Assembly: GCA_018806915.1 (NCBI GenBank)
Contig: JAGKQI010000041.1
Location: 78,030 to 142,029, forward strand
Direction of reading: 5' to 3'
DNA length: 64,000 bases
Source: Phytophthora colocasiae
Taxonomy: Eukaryota; Oomycota; Peronosporomycetes; Peronosporales; Peronosporaceae
Shown: positions 20,833 to 31,872 of the stretch, one piece after another
Layout of the letters: each line of letters begins with the position of its first letter
How positions within the stretch are numbered: the stretch's first letter is position 1
Notes under the pieces: generated by a model
The model's input: only the letters and a program-made list of their open reading frames with translations
Told to the model about the DNA's origin: nothing
Database searches by the model: none
Made by a program: the position numbers and the translations under genes

Positions 20833-21582
20833 CTAAAACGGATACGCCTCCTTTAGTTTGGACGAGAAAACATCGTCCTTCAACGGCATCACGATCTTCG
20901 AGAACGACCATTTCGATTCAAAGTCAGCTTCACTTAAAGCAGTACGTGCTTCATCCGTAAGCTGCTCCCACGTGATGAGATCTTGAGTTTCTCCTTCCTT
21001 TGTCGTCAGCTGAATAGCTTGCTTTCCAGTCCAGATACTAGTGTAAGAGTCGAATTTCACCGTAGTGCTACCAACAACATACTTTGACTTTGGTGGTGCT
21101 TCCTTCCCGTGCCCAAAGCTAGCAGACATGGACACACCGAGGACAGTCGAGTTCTTTGGGTTTGCACTGCCAGTCCACACGATCGCGTATGACCAGTAGT
21201 GACGGTGACCAGTATCGAAATCCGTTTGATATTGAGATCCCTTAGGGAAATACCAGGCGTACATGATAGCCCACTTATCCTTGTACCAGTCGGAACGCGA
21301 ATACACCTGAGAGCCCAATCCAGAACCCTTGCAGTCTCCATCAGACCAACCCGCCCATTTCAGACCGCCACTGATGAATCCGTTCGCTTGGACTGCAGGA
21401 TACGGATGACATCCGTACGAAATGTGGAGTTGAGGTTTGTATTTGACGGCAGATTTCTCCGAGTCGGTTGTTGGCTCAGGCTGAGCGAATGGTTGTACTT
21501 GGTCGTGATTGATCTTGTTGATTTCAGCGTTGACAGCAGCCAGTGAGGCTACGGCTGCAAGAAAGAAGGCTCGGAGGTTCAT
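20833..21582 (-). CDS. NLP secreted protein 3
   Basis: 249 residues from ATG 21582 (an adjacent ATG at 21585 would add one Met). Signal peptide MNLRAFFLAAVASLAAVNA. Cys59/Cys84 kept; AIMYAWYFPK kept; heptapeptide position GHRHYWS (125-131). It is closest to NLP 2 in sequence and spacing, so these two look like the latest tandem duplication. The open frame reaches back to 21711 without a stop, but that extension lacks a signal peptide and crosses the promoter motif. The spacer 21583-21973 includes the promoter and a CATGTAC-rich stretch near 21650-21735. Confidence 0.92.
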   Translation of the reverse strand: MNLRAFFLAAVASLAAVNAEINKINHDQVQPFAQPEPTTDSEKSAVKYKPQLHISYGCHPYPAVQANGFISGGLKWAGWSDGDCKGSGLGSQVYSRSDWYKDKWAIMYAWYFPKGSQYQTDFDTGHRHYWSYAIVWTGSANPKNSTVLGVSMSASFGHGKEAPPKSKYVVGSTTVKFDSYTSIWTGKQAIQLTTKEGETQDLITWEQLTDEARTALSEADFESKWSFSKIVMPLKDDVFSSKLKEAYPF

Positions 21583-21619
21583 CATTAAGTGGAGATATGT
21601 GTTCCCCGTGGGAATTTTA

Positions 21620-21626
21620 AGAATGA
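21620..21626 (-). promoter_or_regulatory. Initiator-like motif of NLP 3
   Basis: Minus strand TTTCATTCTTAAAATTCCC; TCATTCT fits the INR and AAAATTCC the flanking element, 38-44 bases before the ATG. Confidence 0.55.
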
Positions 21627-21973
21627 AAAGACAGTTAATATCGATTCCTCGTACATGTACTCTTTGGACAGAAATGAAAGCTTGGAGTGCATCTATGCAT
21701 CGTGTGCTCATCTAAACCCGAAACGCATACATGTACCGTAATACAGATTACGGGTGTACCTGTAAGTTACACGTACACTGCACGATCCGCGTGAGCTCAA
21801 AATTAAATGATCAAGCGCTCTTTGAGCAGAGTTGAGCGCCGCTCAGCTCTCGATTTGAAGTGGGATGCTATGCCAAGAAAAGGCGGCGTCTTGAGATATT
21901 CCGACTGTTGAAAAGAAAACTGTTCTTGTATTTAGAAACAAAACACCATCGGTAAGACACATTTGACTTGAGA

Positions 21974-22723
21974 TTAAAACGGGTAGTTCTTCTTGAGTTT
22001 GTCAGTAAAAAACTCATCAGCCATGGGCATGATGACCTTCCTAAAGGACCAGTCGACGCCAAAATCCGCGTCTGTCAGTCCTGTACGAGCTTCATCGGTC
22101 AGTTGTTCCCACGTGATGAGATCTTGAGTTTCACCCTCTTTTGTCGTCAATCCAACCGCCAATTTGCTACCCCAGAAGCTGTGGTACGATTCGAACTTCA
22201 CAGTAGTGCCATCAACAACGTACTTGGATTTGGGAGGTGCTTTCTTGTTGTAGCCAACACCAGCAGACATGGAGACGCCGAGAATGGTTGAGTTGTCAGG
22301 ATTATCACTGTCCATCCACACAACAGCGTACGACCAGAAGTGACGGTGACCAAAGCGGTACTTGGAGATGTACTGTCGACCCTTTGGGAAATACCAGGCG
22401 TACATGATCGCCCATTTGTCCTTGTACCAGTCGGAGCGCGAGTACACTTGCGATCCCAGTCCAGAACCCTTGCACTGACCGCTAGCTGTACCAGCCCACT
22501 TTAATCCAGCGCTAACGGATCCGTTCGCCTGAACTGCAGGGTACGGGTGGCACCCGTATGAGATGTGGAGCTGAGGCTTGTACTTGACGGCCGATTTCTC
22601 TGAATTGGTAGTTGGTTCCGGTTGAGTAAAGGGCTGCACTTGGTCGTGGCTGATCATTTCCGCGTCAGCATTGACGGCAGCTAGTGTGGCGATAGCAGCG
22701 AGGAAGAAGGTTCGGAGGTTCAT
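21974..22723 (-). CDS. NLP secreted protein 4
   Basis: 249 residues from ATG 22723, signal peptide MNLRTFFLAAIATLAAVNA. Cys59/Cys84 present. The heptapeptide position is GHRHFWS (125-131), with Phe at the Asp site. The stretch VGYNKKAPPKSKYVVD is the part matched by the relic near 9150-9215. Upstream in-frame ATG at 22789 is rejected because it does not begin a signal peptide. First gene of the cluster in transcription order, with ~1.2 kb of spacer upstream. Confidence 0.92.
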   Translation of the reverse strand: MNLRTFFLAAIATLAAVNADAEMISHDQVQPFTQPEPTTNSEKSAVKYKPQLHISYGCHPYPAVQANGSVSAGLKWAGTASGQCKGSGLGSQVYSRSDWYKDKWAIMYAWYFPKGRQYISKYRFGHRHFWSYAVVWMDSDNPDNSTILGVSMSAGVGYNKKAPPKSKYVVDGTTVKFESYHSFWGSKLAVGLTTKEGETQDLITWEQLTDEARTGLTDADFGVDWSFRKVIMPMADEFFTDKLKKNYPF

Positions 22724-22762
22724 GGCTAGATAAGCTCTTCTTCGGACGACTTGGATGGTTGA

Positions 22763-22769
22763 GAAGTGA
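22763..22769 (-). promoter_or_regulatory. Initiator-like motif of NLP 4
   Basis: Minus strand TCACTTC within GTCTCACTTCTCAACC, 40-46 bases before the ATG. Confidence 0.45.
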
Positions 22770-23914
22770 GACTGAAAAACCAACTTCACCTACGATAAGG
22801 AGCAAGTGGTGAATTTGAGAACTACCTGCGATGTGCAGGAGCAGAAAACGTTGTCGAGCGCTCGGGTGCGAGATTTGACTCAGACTGATCTGCCGGGTGT
22901 TTTGACGAGTTAAAACACCTAAATGGCACTTCACTGAATGAATAATGCGATCTTTTTCACCACCATGGGAGGTGATGCACTTTGAAAAAGCTCTATGAGC
23001 ATAGTCGTCAGTCGCGACGATCCACTGAAGTTCTCGGTTTTGCTTTTGCGTTGACCAATGCTAAAGAGCACGATTGTGCAGCTGGATATTACGGTACCAT
23101 AGCACATCAAACCATTTTTCCGAGGATACCTGTACATGCGGAAGTTGAGCCACTTCAGTGGCGAGACGGCTCGCGAAACACCGTTCACAAACATACACAC
23201 CTTTATCTCGAGCAAATGAAGAGGTAGACTCAGCCGTTGAACTCCAGGGGTTGGTGTTTAAGCCGTTAAAACTCCGAAATGGCTTCGTTGTGATCAAGGC
23301 ACTTAAGCTTCGAACCTTTACTACGTGCCGTGTATGATGACGTGCACTGACTGGAGATTCTCGAGTCAGTCGAAGTAGCCACCCACATGTTCATGAAGAA
23401 GAAAAGGAGAAGACCGCCAGACTGTCTATAAGATAACCAATTGTGATGAACACTGTTCATTGAACGGCCATTCATTTTGTATCCATTTTGGAGACGCGGT
23501 CATTGTCGGCCAATGTCAAACACTTACAATCAAACACACAAAGACGAAGTCAAAGCCTTCAGCGAGCTGTATCAAAATCCGGCCTCGGATAGCCATTCAT
23601 CTAGGTGCATTTAATGTGTCCAACCCTAAATTAGATACCCGTATTCCCCCTTAATCCATAGCTGTCAGCTCAACCATGCCTGCAAGCGGGAATGGGAGGT
23701 CGTAGCTGAAGGGCTAACAGACGACATTTACACAAGGGAAAGATTAAACCGTATGTACCGCTCTAGTGCTTACGTCAAGTGGGTGCAGTTATGCCAAATA
23801 TGCCCTGGAGATCACGAAATGGTTGAGCGTCGCCTCCGTTGTTCCGGTGTAACGTGTGTAGCGTACGCTGTGCCAACTGGAATCAACAAGCCTAGGTGCT
23901 GCAAGATATGAAAG
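22770..23914. other. Intergenic spacer between the NLP cluster and the MULE relic
   Basis: No gene recognised. Several 60-95-codon open frames on both strands overlap one another and have no motif. The last ~230 bases may be a decayed 5' end of the MULE transposase, since they encode short Cys-containing pieces (QLCQICPGDHEMVERRLRC) like its N-terminal zinc-binding region. Confidence 0.4.
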
Positions 23915-25543
23915 ATGTGGCAGTGCTCAATATCCGGAAGTTGGAGAATTCTAGCAACATCGGTCGAACATGCTCGAGGAGAAGCGTCGTGTCACCGACC
24001 GATTATCACGGCTGAAATGCGCAAATACATAGCGGAAATGGATGAAACAGGACTTGCACCACGCCACATTTGGTCGCGATCGCGTCGAAATTCAGCTGCG
24101 CCTCCAATTAATGGCCAACCATCGCGCGAGCAAGTTGCTAGGTGCGTGAAACTATTACGAGCGGGAAATGGGGAGCGGAATTCTGTTGAGTCTATCAGAT
24201 CGCTAGTCCGTGATTTTTCGTTCTACTCAGGGATCGAGGCTGACAAATCGAACCGACTGTGGATGACCAAGGGTTTCCGAGCGTTGGCAATGGTGAGGAT
24301 CACAATTCGTTTGTGATGGGTGTAACTACGCTACGACTTCTTGAAAAGATGAAAAAAATCCAACAGGACAACATGTTAGCCCTTTTCATTTGGATGCTAC
24401 CTTAGCGAAATTGGGTATCCCACCATTACTTGTGGATTCAGTGATTGTTCTCAGAAGTACCACCTGGTTGCAATGTTTGTCGTTAGCCGGTTGACACAGG
24501 CCGAATATTCGGTTGTCCTTTCAGCACTCATACAGCAGTATCAACGCCATTTTGGAGCGTTGCCCAAGGTTGATGCCGTTTTAGGTGACGCTTAAGACGC
24601 CCAGTACAATGCTTTCCAAAACACAAGCCCATTTCAACGCAGTAAATTCTTGATGAGCTTTTTCCACGTGCCGTACAACGTGCGAAAAAGAACAAGGCAA
24701 CTTAACAACTGTCTTGGGGCGATGGTATACAAGGGGATCCTTGCAATGCACTATATCTTAAGTTTGGTTTACTTCTACGAGACACGAAATTCTATCCTGG
24801 GGCAGTGGAGAACATATCCCGCTTTGCAATCATTTTCCGATTATTTCAAAATTCAGTGGTTGAACAGAAGGTATTGGCGATGGCTAATATTTCACACTCC
24901 GATCGGGTACGCAACCACGAATAATTCTTGTGGAACATTTAATGCCAGTATCAAAAGGCATGTGATGCGAAAGCTGCTGGATACGAAAGGATTGCTACGA
25001 AAAGTTGCGGATATATGCGAGGATGTGATGGCAGACAATTTGCTAGTCAAGTCAACCTTTGGGAATCCACCTTCCACCTTAGTTACTGCGGCTCGAAAAC
25101 TAGTTCGTGCGAAACAGATCGTCATGTACAAAACGGCTGATCCAGATCTGGCGCGAGTTGTTCAGCTTAGTGGATTTAACGGGGGCCTAAACCAACTAAA
25201 GCAGACTGCAAACCAGGCGTTTCAGCGTTTGATCACAAGTAAGACGACTGGACAGTTACAGTTACACGAGAGACTGAACAGAAGTCAGCAGCGAAAAGCG
25301 TCAAAACTGCACGAGAACGCTATGAAGTGGTCGCTGTACATGGCTCATCGAATGAAAATTCCGAAGGGAGGTTGGTCCGTCAGTCTCGCTGCTGGAACTT
25401 GTGAGTGCCGTTACTTTTTAAAAATAAGTCATTGTTGTCATGTGGTAGCGGCGAGAATGGTTTACGAAGGTTGTACGTACTCGGAAAATTTCTGCGCTGA
25501 GCGTCTCAAAGACCGAAGAGTTGGGAAGAAGCGCCGCTCGTAA
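23915..25543 (+). pseudogene. Mutator-like (MULE) transposase relic with SWIM zinc finger
   Basis: 23915-24316 encodes an N-terminal region (PIITAEMRKYIAEMDETGLA, then SREQVARCVKLLRAGNGERN). After a shift near 24290 comes GNGEDHNSFVMGVTTLRLLE, then the first catalytic Asp in FHLDATLAKLG (~24395) and, in another frame, TCGFSDCSQKYHLVAMFVVS. The second Asp is in AVLGDA (~24585), followed by an in-frame TAA at 24593 where the family usually has Glu. 24650-25543 is open for 297 codons and ends with the SWIM motif CECRYFLKISHCCH (~25400-25445). Not functional as read. 25544-25976 continues with no clear gene; terminal repeats were not found. Confidence 0.8.
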
Positions 25544-25976
25544 GACGTGAGAACGGATGCTGCTGTTGAAAACTCGCCTCAAAATATGCCTAGTGGAGTT
25601 GAGTCACTCACGACCGCTACTTACCAGCAGGATTATCCGGAGGGCATCGTCTGGCAACCAGCCCGTTCTGGCCAACCACCACTTGCTCGAAGTGCGTTGC
25701 AGATACAATATGTAAGATTGGATTTAGAGCCACCTTACTCGTTCTGTGACGATTACTCTCTTTTAGTTCCTTGTAGTACAACCAGATCTATGCAAAAAGA
25801 AGTTGTAAAGCAATCTGACAACTTGGATCGCTGACATTTTTACAATTACGCTAATGCCTTACGAAATGAAAACATGTATTGACCAGAAACCTTACTCTTA
25901 GTTGCTGCCTTGTTCGCGCTCCTCCTCGCTCTCCTCACTCTCCTCCTCGCTCACCTCGGTCTCCTCTTCGCATGCC

Positions 25977-27196
25977 TCACTCCTCGATCTCTTCCTCGCT
26001 TGCCGCACTCTCCTCACTCTCCTCGCTCTCGTCCTCAATCTCGTCATCGCTGAACTCACTCTCAGCACGTTCTTCCTCGAGTTCTTCGACTACAGCCCCA
26101 TCCAGACTTACAGCTCCATCCTTCGTAGCCTGGCTAGATCGAGCACAAACCTTGGGCCGCTTGGGATGACGCTGGTGATTGTGCTGATACAACGCGCTTC
26201 GCTTTTTAAGTTTTCGGTTGCAACGAACGCACCGACCACCACGATTGTCGGCCCCCTCACGTCTAGATTTAGCATTGGCTTTGTCCGGATTCTTGGAGCA
26301 ATACCTATGGTGGTTGCTGAGATGGCGCTTCGACATGCATTTCAGCTCGCAATCCTTGCACATATAGGAGCTGAATGCAACAGCCTCCGTAGCGTCAGGC
26401 TTTTGCTTGATCCCTCGAACGCGTACGTAACAGTGCAGCCGAATATTTTCTTCTTCATATTCGGCTCCAGCATGCACTAAATATCCACGGAAAAGAAGGA
26501 AACCCCCGGGCTCTAGCTGCACTTGGGTGCACTTTTCGCTCTCGACTTGCTTGCCGAAGCTGGCGGGGTAGACGTAGAAATACGTCTTTTTAGTCAGCGC
26601 CACAACTACAGACGATTGCACGGTGTTGGTCTCTGGGATTGCCTTGTTAGTTTCAAAGGAAGGGAAATCCTTGTGTACTCCCTCACCGGTAGCCTTCGTT
26701 TCAGAAGAAAGCCCTCAGGGCGGGATCCATAGAGCTTTTGAACTTCTTGTTCGGTCGTCTTGCTGCTATCGGGCGTCGTGTTGCTTAAGGTAAGCGTACT
26801 CCTGCTCGCGGCCTCCTGCTGCTAATGACGGCGGCCTACTGCTGGTTGCGCTCGACCTCCTGATCCTAGTGGCATCCTGCAGCAACGCGGCACTTGGGTT
26901 CGACGGGCTGCTTCGGCTCCACGCGCTGCACGTGCTGTTCGGCCTCCACAGACTGCTTGGGCTCCATGGGCGGCTTTGGCTACACGGGCTGCACGCACAG
27001 ATGGGGGTAACGTGGTGCACGCACTGCTTGGCGTGGGCTCCCTGCTTGGCGTGCTGCTTTGTGTGTGTTGTCGCCGGCCGCCTTCTAAACTAGGCGGAGC
27101 AGCGGTGTGCGATTTTGATTTGGGCCCAAATGAATTTTTGATTGCGTACTCAACGCGTTTTGACGACGTACTCTTCTCTCCATTTTGGGGTGCCAT
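25977..27196 (-). pseudogene. Broken gene with 2OG-oxygenase-like end, Cys/His clusters and acidic tail
   Basis: The likely start is MAPQNGEKSTSSKRVEYAIK at 27196. The frame becomes Ala/Arg/Pro-rich and stops at 26822; other frames carry Pro-Glu-Lys repeats, suggesting a shift. The clearest part (26621-25977) has VALTKKTYFYVYPASF and GGFLLFRGYLVHAGAEY...RLHCYVRVRG, resembling the C-terminal strands of 2OG-Fe(II) dioxygenase-like folds, where the His of VHAG and Arg bind metal and cosubstrate. Two Cys2-His clusters follow (CKDCELKCMSKRHLSNHHRYC; CVRCNRKLKKRSALYQHNHQ, zinc-finger-like), then ~50 acidic residues encoded by a CTC-rich tract. Function not assigned. A TA-flanked transposon sits 12 bases upstream of the start codon. 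Confidence 0.45.
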
Positions 27197-27443
27197 GTTG
27201 AAATGACTAGAGAACTTTAGTTTTCGGAGCTGGTCCTGGAACTGGAATAAGTCGGAGTTGTTCCAAGGCGGTGTTCTAAGCGCACAAAGATGAACTGTAG
27301 TAGTCGGAGTAAATTTAATGGAATTAATTTTAAGTTCCACGGTACCATCTATTTGAAATCAGGGCACACATCAGAACGCGTGAAAAGAAAATGCATTTGT
27401 ACGCTACTCAAGACGAGTTACGCTGCTCAAGACGAGTTACAAC

Positions 27444-27535
27444 TCATTTTTTGCTGCGGATGGAGGCTATGAAGTGCTTCTTTAGCTGAAGTTCGACGTA
27501 CCGACTTTCGGGCTCTACATCCTTGCCCAGGACAT
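27444..27535 (-). pseudogene. 3' part of the minus-strand gene split by the 14.2-kb Gypsy element
   Basis: Read leftward from the insertion point, the minus strand encodes LGKDVEPESRYVELQLKKHF and a short basic end, stopping at TCA 27444-27446. With one copy of the ACAT target duplication removed it joins in frame to RWVAITDRVKDV at 41768-41810, so these are the two halves of one gene. Confidence 0.5.
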
Positions 27536-29475
27536 TGTGGTGAAGTGGATTTGTGGTAAAGTGGATTCAAATCAAACCGGATACAACGCAGAACGACCAC
27601 GATGATGGGTGACGTGCGACAGTGATGCTACGATAAGGACAGGTCCCTGGAACTGGATACCTATTCTAGGGCGGACCCTAAGTTAGGACCCACTTGGCCT
27701 AGCTTACCTACGTTCGGATCCCACAGTTCTAAGTGCGGATCCGGTGATCCTAAGTGCGGATCCGGCAATCCTTAAGTGCGGATCCAGCAGTCCTAAGTGC
27801 GGATCCGGCAGTCCTTAAGTGCGGATCCGGCAGTCTTAAGTGCGGATCCGGCAGTCCTTAGGTGCGGATCCGGCAGTCTTAAGTGCGGATCCCGCGGTCC
27901 TAAGTGCGGATCCTTCGAACCCCCAGATCCAGAGATCCAGATCCAAGACCCTCGGATCCCGAAGCCGGATCCCCAAGATCCAAGATCCCGAGATCCAGAT
28001 CCAGGATCCTCGGATCCCGAAGCCGGATCTCGAGGCCGGATCCCCAAGATCCAAGATCCTCGGATCCTGAAGCCGGATCCCTAAGATCCAAGATCCCAAG
28101 ATCCAGATCCAAGATCCTCGGATCCTGAAGCCGGATCCCCAAGATCCAAGATCCCGAGATCCAGATCCAGGATCCTCGGATCCCGAAGCCGGATCTCGAG
28201 GCCGGATCCCCAAGATCCAAGATCCTCGGATCCTGAAGCCGGATCCCTAAGATCCAAGATCCCAAGATCCAGATCCAAGATCCTCGGATCCTGAAGCCGG
28301 ATCCCCAAGATCCAAGATCCCGAGATCCAGATCCAGGATCCTCGGATCCTGAAGCCGGATCCCTAAGATCCAAGATCCCAAGATCCAGATCCAAGATCCT
28401 CGGATCCTGAAGCCGGATCCCCAAGATCCAAGATCCCAAGATCCAGATCCAGGATCCTCGGATCCCGAAGCCGGATCCCCAAGATCCAAGATCCCGAGAT
28501 CCAGATGGCGGATCCCCAAGATCCAAGATCCAAGATCCAGATCCAAGATCCCGAGATCCAGATGGCGGATCCCCAAGATCCAAGATCCAAGATCCTCGGA
28601 TCCAGATGCCGGATCCCCAAGATCCAAGATCCCGAGATCCAGATGCCGGATCCCCAAGATCCAAGATCCAGAGATCCAGATCCAGGATCCTCGGATCCTG
28701 AAGTCGGATCCTTGGATCCTGAAGCTGGATCCTCGGATCTGAACTCGGATCCTCAAGATCCAAGACATCGACATAGTGGAGAAGTTGCAGGAGAGCCAGC
28801 ATGATCTAAGATAGAGATTTGCGATGGGCAAGATAGGGTACAGGATGAGGAACTGGATAACCATAAATCAGAGAGTCGAATTTACCTTCTAGTGCGCAAG
28901 TGGTTTTCTTCAGGACCTAAGACAAGGGAAGAGGATAGTGTATTGGCCTCCCCTTAGTCTTCCTGCAAGTTTCTTCGCCTACCTAGCTACAGCTAAGACC
29001 GGATCCCTGATTTGGCCGGCTTACCTTACGCTAGTGAAGACCCCGGATCCAACGGTGTTGATTGCTTAACCGCAGGATCCCTCGACCTCTCAACACCCTC
29101 AAGACCAACCGCTTCAGGAGGCGGCAAGCAAGACAGTAAAGGAAAGGAAAAGGAACCCCACAGCCACCAAGGCAACCCCGGATCTAAGGATCCACAAGAT
29201 CTTCGAGTCCAAGACCAAGATCCCCCCAACCAGGACCTGTGTGCAGGAATACCCACGCAAGTCCAACCTCCCAAGTCCCCGCCAAGGACGTTCAAGCCCT
29301 CACGCCTGTGTACAGTCTCCCGTTCCTGAGAGAGCAGATCCCGCCCACTGACGGGTACACAAGGTGAGCCTCAGCAACCCCACGGTTATCGGAGTACCCC
29401 CTCCGTTAGTCAGTGTCTGGGCGCCGTGTGTGAACGTTGGATCCCTGCTCATTCCAGCGGATCCACTACACCACA
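27536..29475 (+). repeat. 5' LTR (1940 bp) of the 14.2-kb element
   Basis: About 1 kb of it is the GGATCC array (27720-28760). The unique 3' ~700 bases match 41060-41767 with a few substitutions and short indels. Long open frames within the array (both strands) arise because the repeats lack stop codons; they are not taken as genes. Confidence 0.95.
27720..28760 (+). repeat. GGATCC/GATCC tandem array in the 5' LTR
   Basis: Built from 6-9-bp modules all containing GATCC (GGATCC, AAGATCC, GAGATCC, AGATCC, TCGGATCC), combined into a higher-order unit of ~58 bp running from GAAGCC to TCGGATCCC. The left edge (27720-27910) uses a different module, AGTGCGGATCCGGCAGTCCT. Confidence 0.95.
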
Positions 29476-29476
29476 A

Positions 29477-29492
29477 TGGTGCGCGTGCCCGG
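29477..29492 (+). promoter_or_regulatory. Primer binding site of the 14.2-kb element
   Basis: TGGTGCGCGTGCCCGG, one base after the LTR, starts with the TGG opposite a tRNA CCA end. The tRNA was not identified. An ATG overlaps it (29476) but opens only 13 codons. Confidence 0.6.
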
Positions 29493-31792
29493 ATCTTTTG
29501 GGGACGGCGGACCGTGAGTCCGAAGAGACTGTACAAGTGAAGGAAGAACCGGGAGAAGAAGTGCCGACGGTCGTTGGATCGCCGTCAGCACCGCTGAACG
29601 CTAGATCCACGGATCGGCGGAGCCCTGGGAGGAGCTCTGTCGACAGGAAGGAGGCGAGTCTGGTAACAGACTCGGAAGAAAAACCTCCCCCTCCTCCCCA
29701 GGTCCCTTCGGGGACCCCCGCGGATCGGAACGCGAGTTCTGATCCGCCGGGTGGGGATTCAGCGGCGAAAGCTGTTGGATCTTCATCCACCACCACCACC
29801 GCGCAGATCTCAGGTGGTAAAACGTCGAAGAAGAAGACGAAGACTGCGCGGAAGAAGCTGAAGGCACCAGGATCTGATGTCGACGAGAAGCCGGTGGTGA
29901 AATCGGAGTGGTCGTCGACCCAGCTGGAGGCTTCGTATCGCCGGATCGCGCTCGAGGACTTCCTCCGGGAAGACCCTGTGATGAGGATCCTACAACCCCA
30001 GTTGGTTGGATCCCTCACCGGCCCGATCGCGGCACCGGCTCAGTCTACGAACAGTTTGGACTGCGCTTTGGATCTCCTACGCCTGCTCGAGGAAGCGGGT
30101 TTTGCTGCGGGTGCTTTCGACGGAGATACCCTTTTCCGCTTGGATCACGACAGGATCCGTATCGCAGCGGCCTCGCTCTTCCAGCCGACTGAAGCCCCTC
30201 GTCGGTGAGCGACGAGTGATCCGAGATCCGATGTCCAAGCTGGCGCAGTCCCCAGAGTACCAGACAGGATCCTCGCGATACGCTTCGGCGGAGTCCGAAG
30301 CAGGATCCGACAGCTCGTCGGAACCCCGACGTATGGCACTCGGCCCTACAGGTGCTGCGATGTTGGCAGCCCGTATGCCAACTGATGTCCCGGATGCCAA
30401 GCCAGCGCGAACGCGGGACACCTCGCGTGATCAACCCCGTGCCATGGATCCGCCGCATGCATCCACCAAGGGACTGCAAGCCTACTTCCAATCAGCCATG
30501 GACAAGTTCTTGAAGGAGCGGCAGATGACTACGGTCCCAAGAGCCACGACGCGCGCTTCGGATCCTGTATATCGGGACGTCGAGATGGAGTCAGTAGGAT
30601 CACACCCCGAGAACTGGGAGTATGACCCTGACGACCTTGACGGATTGGCTCTCCGGCGTACGGCGACGACCACTGCTGCATCCGTTACGGCAGGATCCAG
30701 CACAATTCAACGGATCCGGATTTCTGCAATATCGGACCTGAAGGAGTTCACGGGCAAGGAGCACGACGAGGAACGAGCAAGATCATGGATTAGTAAAGTC
30801 AAGTCAGCCTTCACGAGAGATCAAGCATCGGATGAAGAAAAGTGCCTTACCTTCGGAGATCTCCTCACAGGTCCAGCGCGAAACTGGTACAGACAACTCA
30901 GTCGATCCACAAGGCTGAAGTGGAGTGATCTGCTGAAAGCCTTCCAGACGCAGTACTGCGGCCTCGAGTCTCGGTGGCGTGGCAATACTACCACGCCCGC
31001 AAGAGATCCGATGAGTCGCCACTGGAATACCTGTACCGGTTGAACGTAGCAGGTCTTCGTGCGAGAGTGATGATCAAGGATGGAGATGCCAAAGCTCGCC
31101 GCGAGCACGTCGAACACTTCATCGAGACGCTCGGGGATGCGGATCTGGCAGACCAACTGACATTACTCCGACTTGCGGACGCGGATCAACTCGAAGACGT
31201 ACTGCGGGCCCGAGATCGCGCGAGATCCAGACAGAAGAAGCCGTCGTCGGGATCCAGCAAGTTCCGGCCGAAGACCACGACGGCCCCACAGCCAACCGGT
31301 CCAACGCGTGCGATCCGTTCCATGCAAGTTGTAGAATCGGAGGGATCCGACTCCGAGGACTCCGGATCCGACGGTGAGCTTCGCAGAGCATACGTAGCAG
31401 CTTCGAGTGAAAGACCGATTACCCCGACGACAGCCGGATCGACAGAGACCAAGACAGGAACTTCCGGATCCTAAGAAGGATCCGGATCCAACCAAGCCAG
31501 CTCGGATCCAGTGCCACAAGATCGTCGACCACGTTTCTCCAACGAAGGACAGCGCTGCTCGCACTGCGGATCCAGGAAACATTCGGATCTTGGCTGCTGG
31601 AAGCGTCTCACCTGCCAGAAGTGCGGCAAGAGGGGTCATCCGTCGGATCGCTGCTTCTTCGTATGTCGCGGCTGCGGAGAACTTCACGATCACGGCAAGT
31701 GCCAGATGGAGGAGTTCTACAACCTCATCCGACAGTGGTTCGATCCAAGTAAGCACATGCTTCCAGAAGCTGCCGAGAAGATGTTAAACTAG
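29493..31792 (+). pseudogene. Gag of the 14.2-kb element, three zinc knuckles, frameshifted
   Basis: An open frame to 30208 encodes an acidic/Pro-rich N-terminus, with a Lys-rich patch (KTSKKKTKTARKKLKAP) and VLRLLEEAGF-type helices. A second frame to 31043 carries the capsid-like core ISDLKEFTGKEHDEERARSW and NWYRQLSRSTRLKWSDLLKA. It moves near 30965 to a third frame (YYHARKRSDESPLEYLYRLN) ending at 31474, then to 31511-31792. There the knuckles CSHCGSRKHSDLGC and CQKCGKRGHPSDRC (CX2CX4HX4C), plus CRGCGELHDHGKC, bind RNA. No ATG opens the first frame after the primer site, so the start is unclear. Confidence 0.85.
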
Positions 31793-31872
31793 AACGCTCG
31801 CCGGGTTTGAATCCGGTACGAGACGAGCGTTCAACGTCTTACATCTATGCATGTATGTGAACAAAGAAGGCC

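Noticed and set aside
25879..26480. Plus-strand Ser/Leu-rich frames over the CTC-rich tract
   Set aside because: Complement of the acidic tail of the minus-strand gene at 25977-26621.
27793..28864. Open frames of 75-300 codons on both strands of the 5' LTR array
   Set aside because: They come from a stop-free GGATCC repeat, giving low-complexity peptides (GSRDLGSWGSGF type) in several frames at once.
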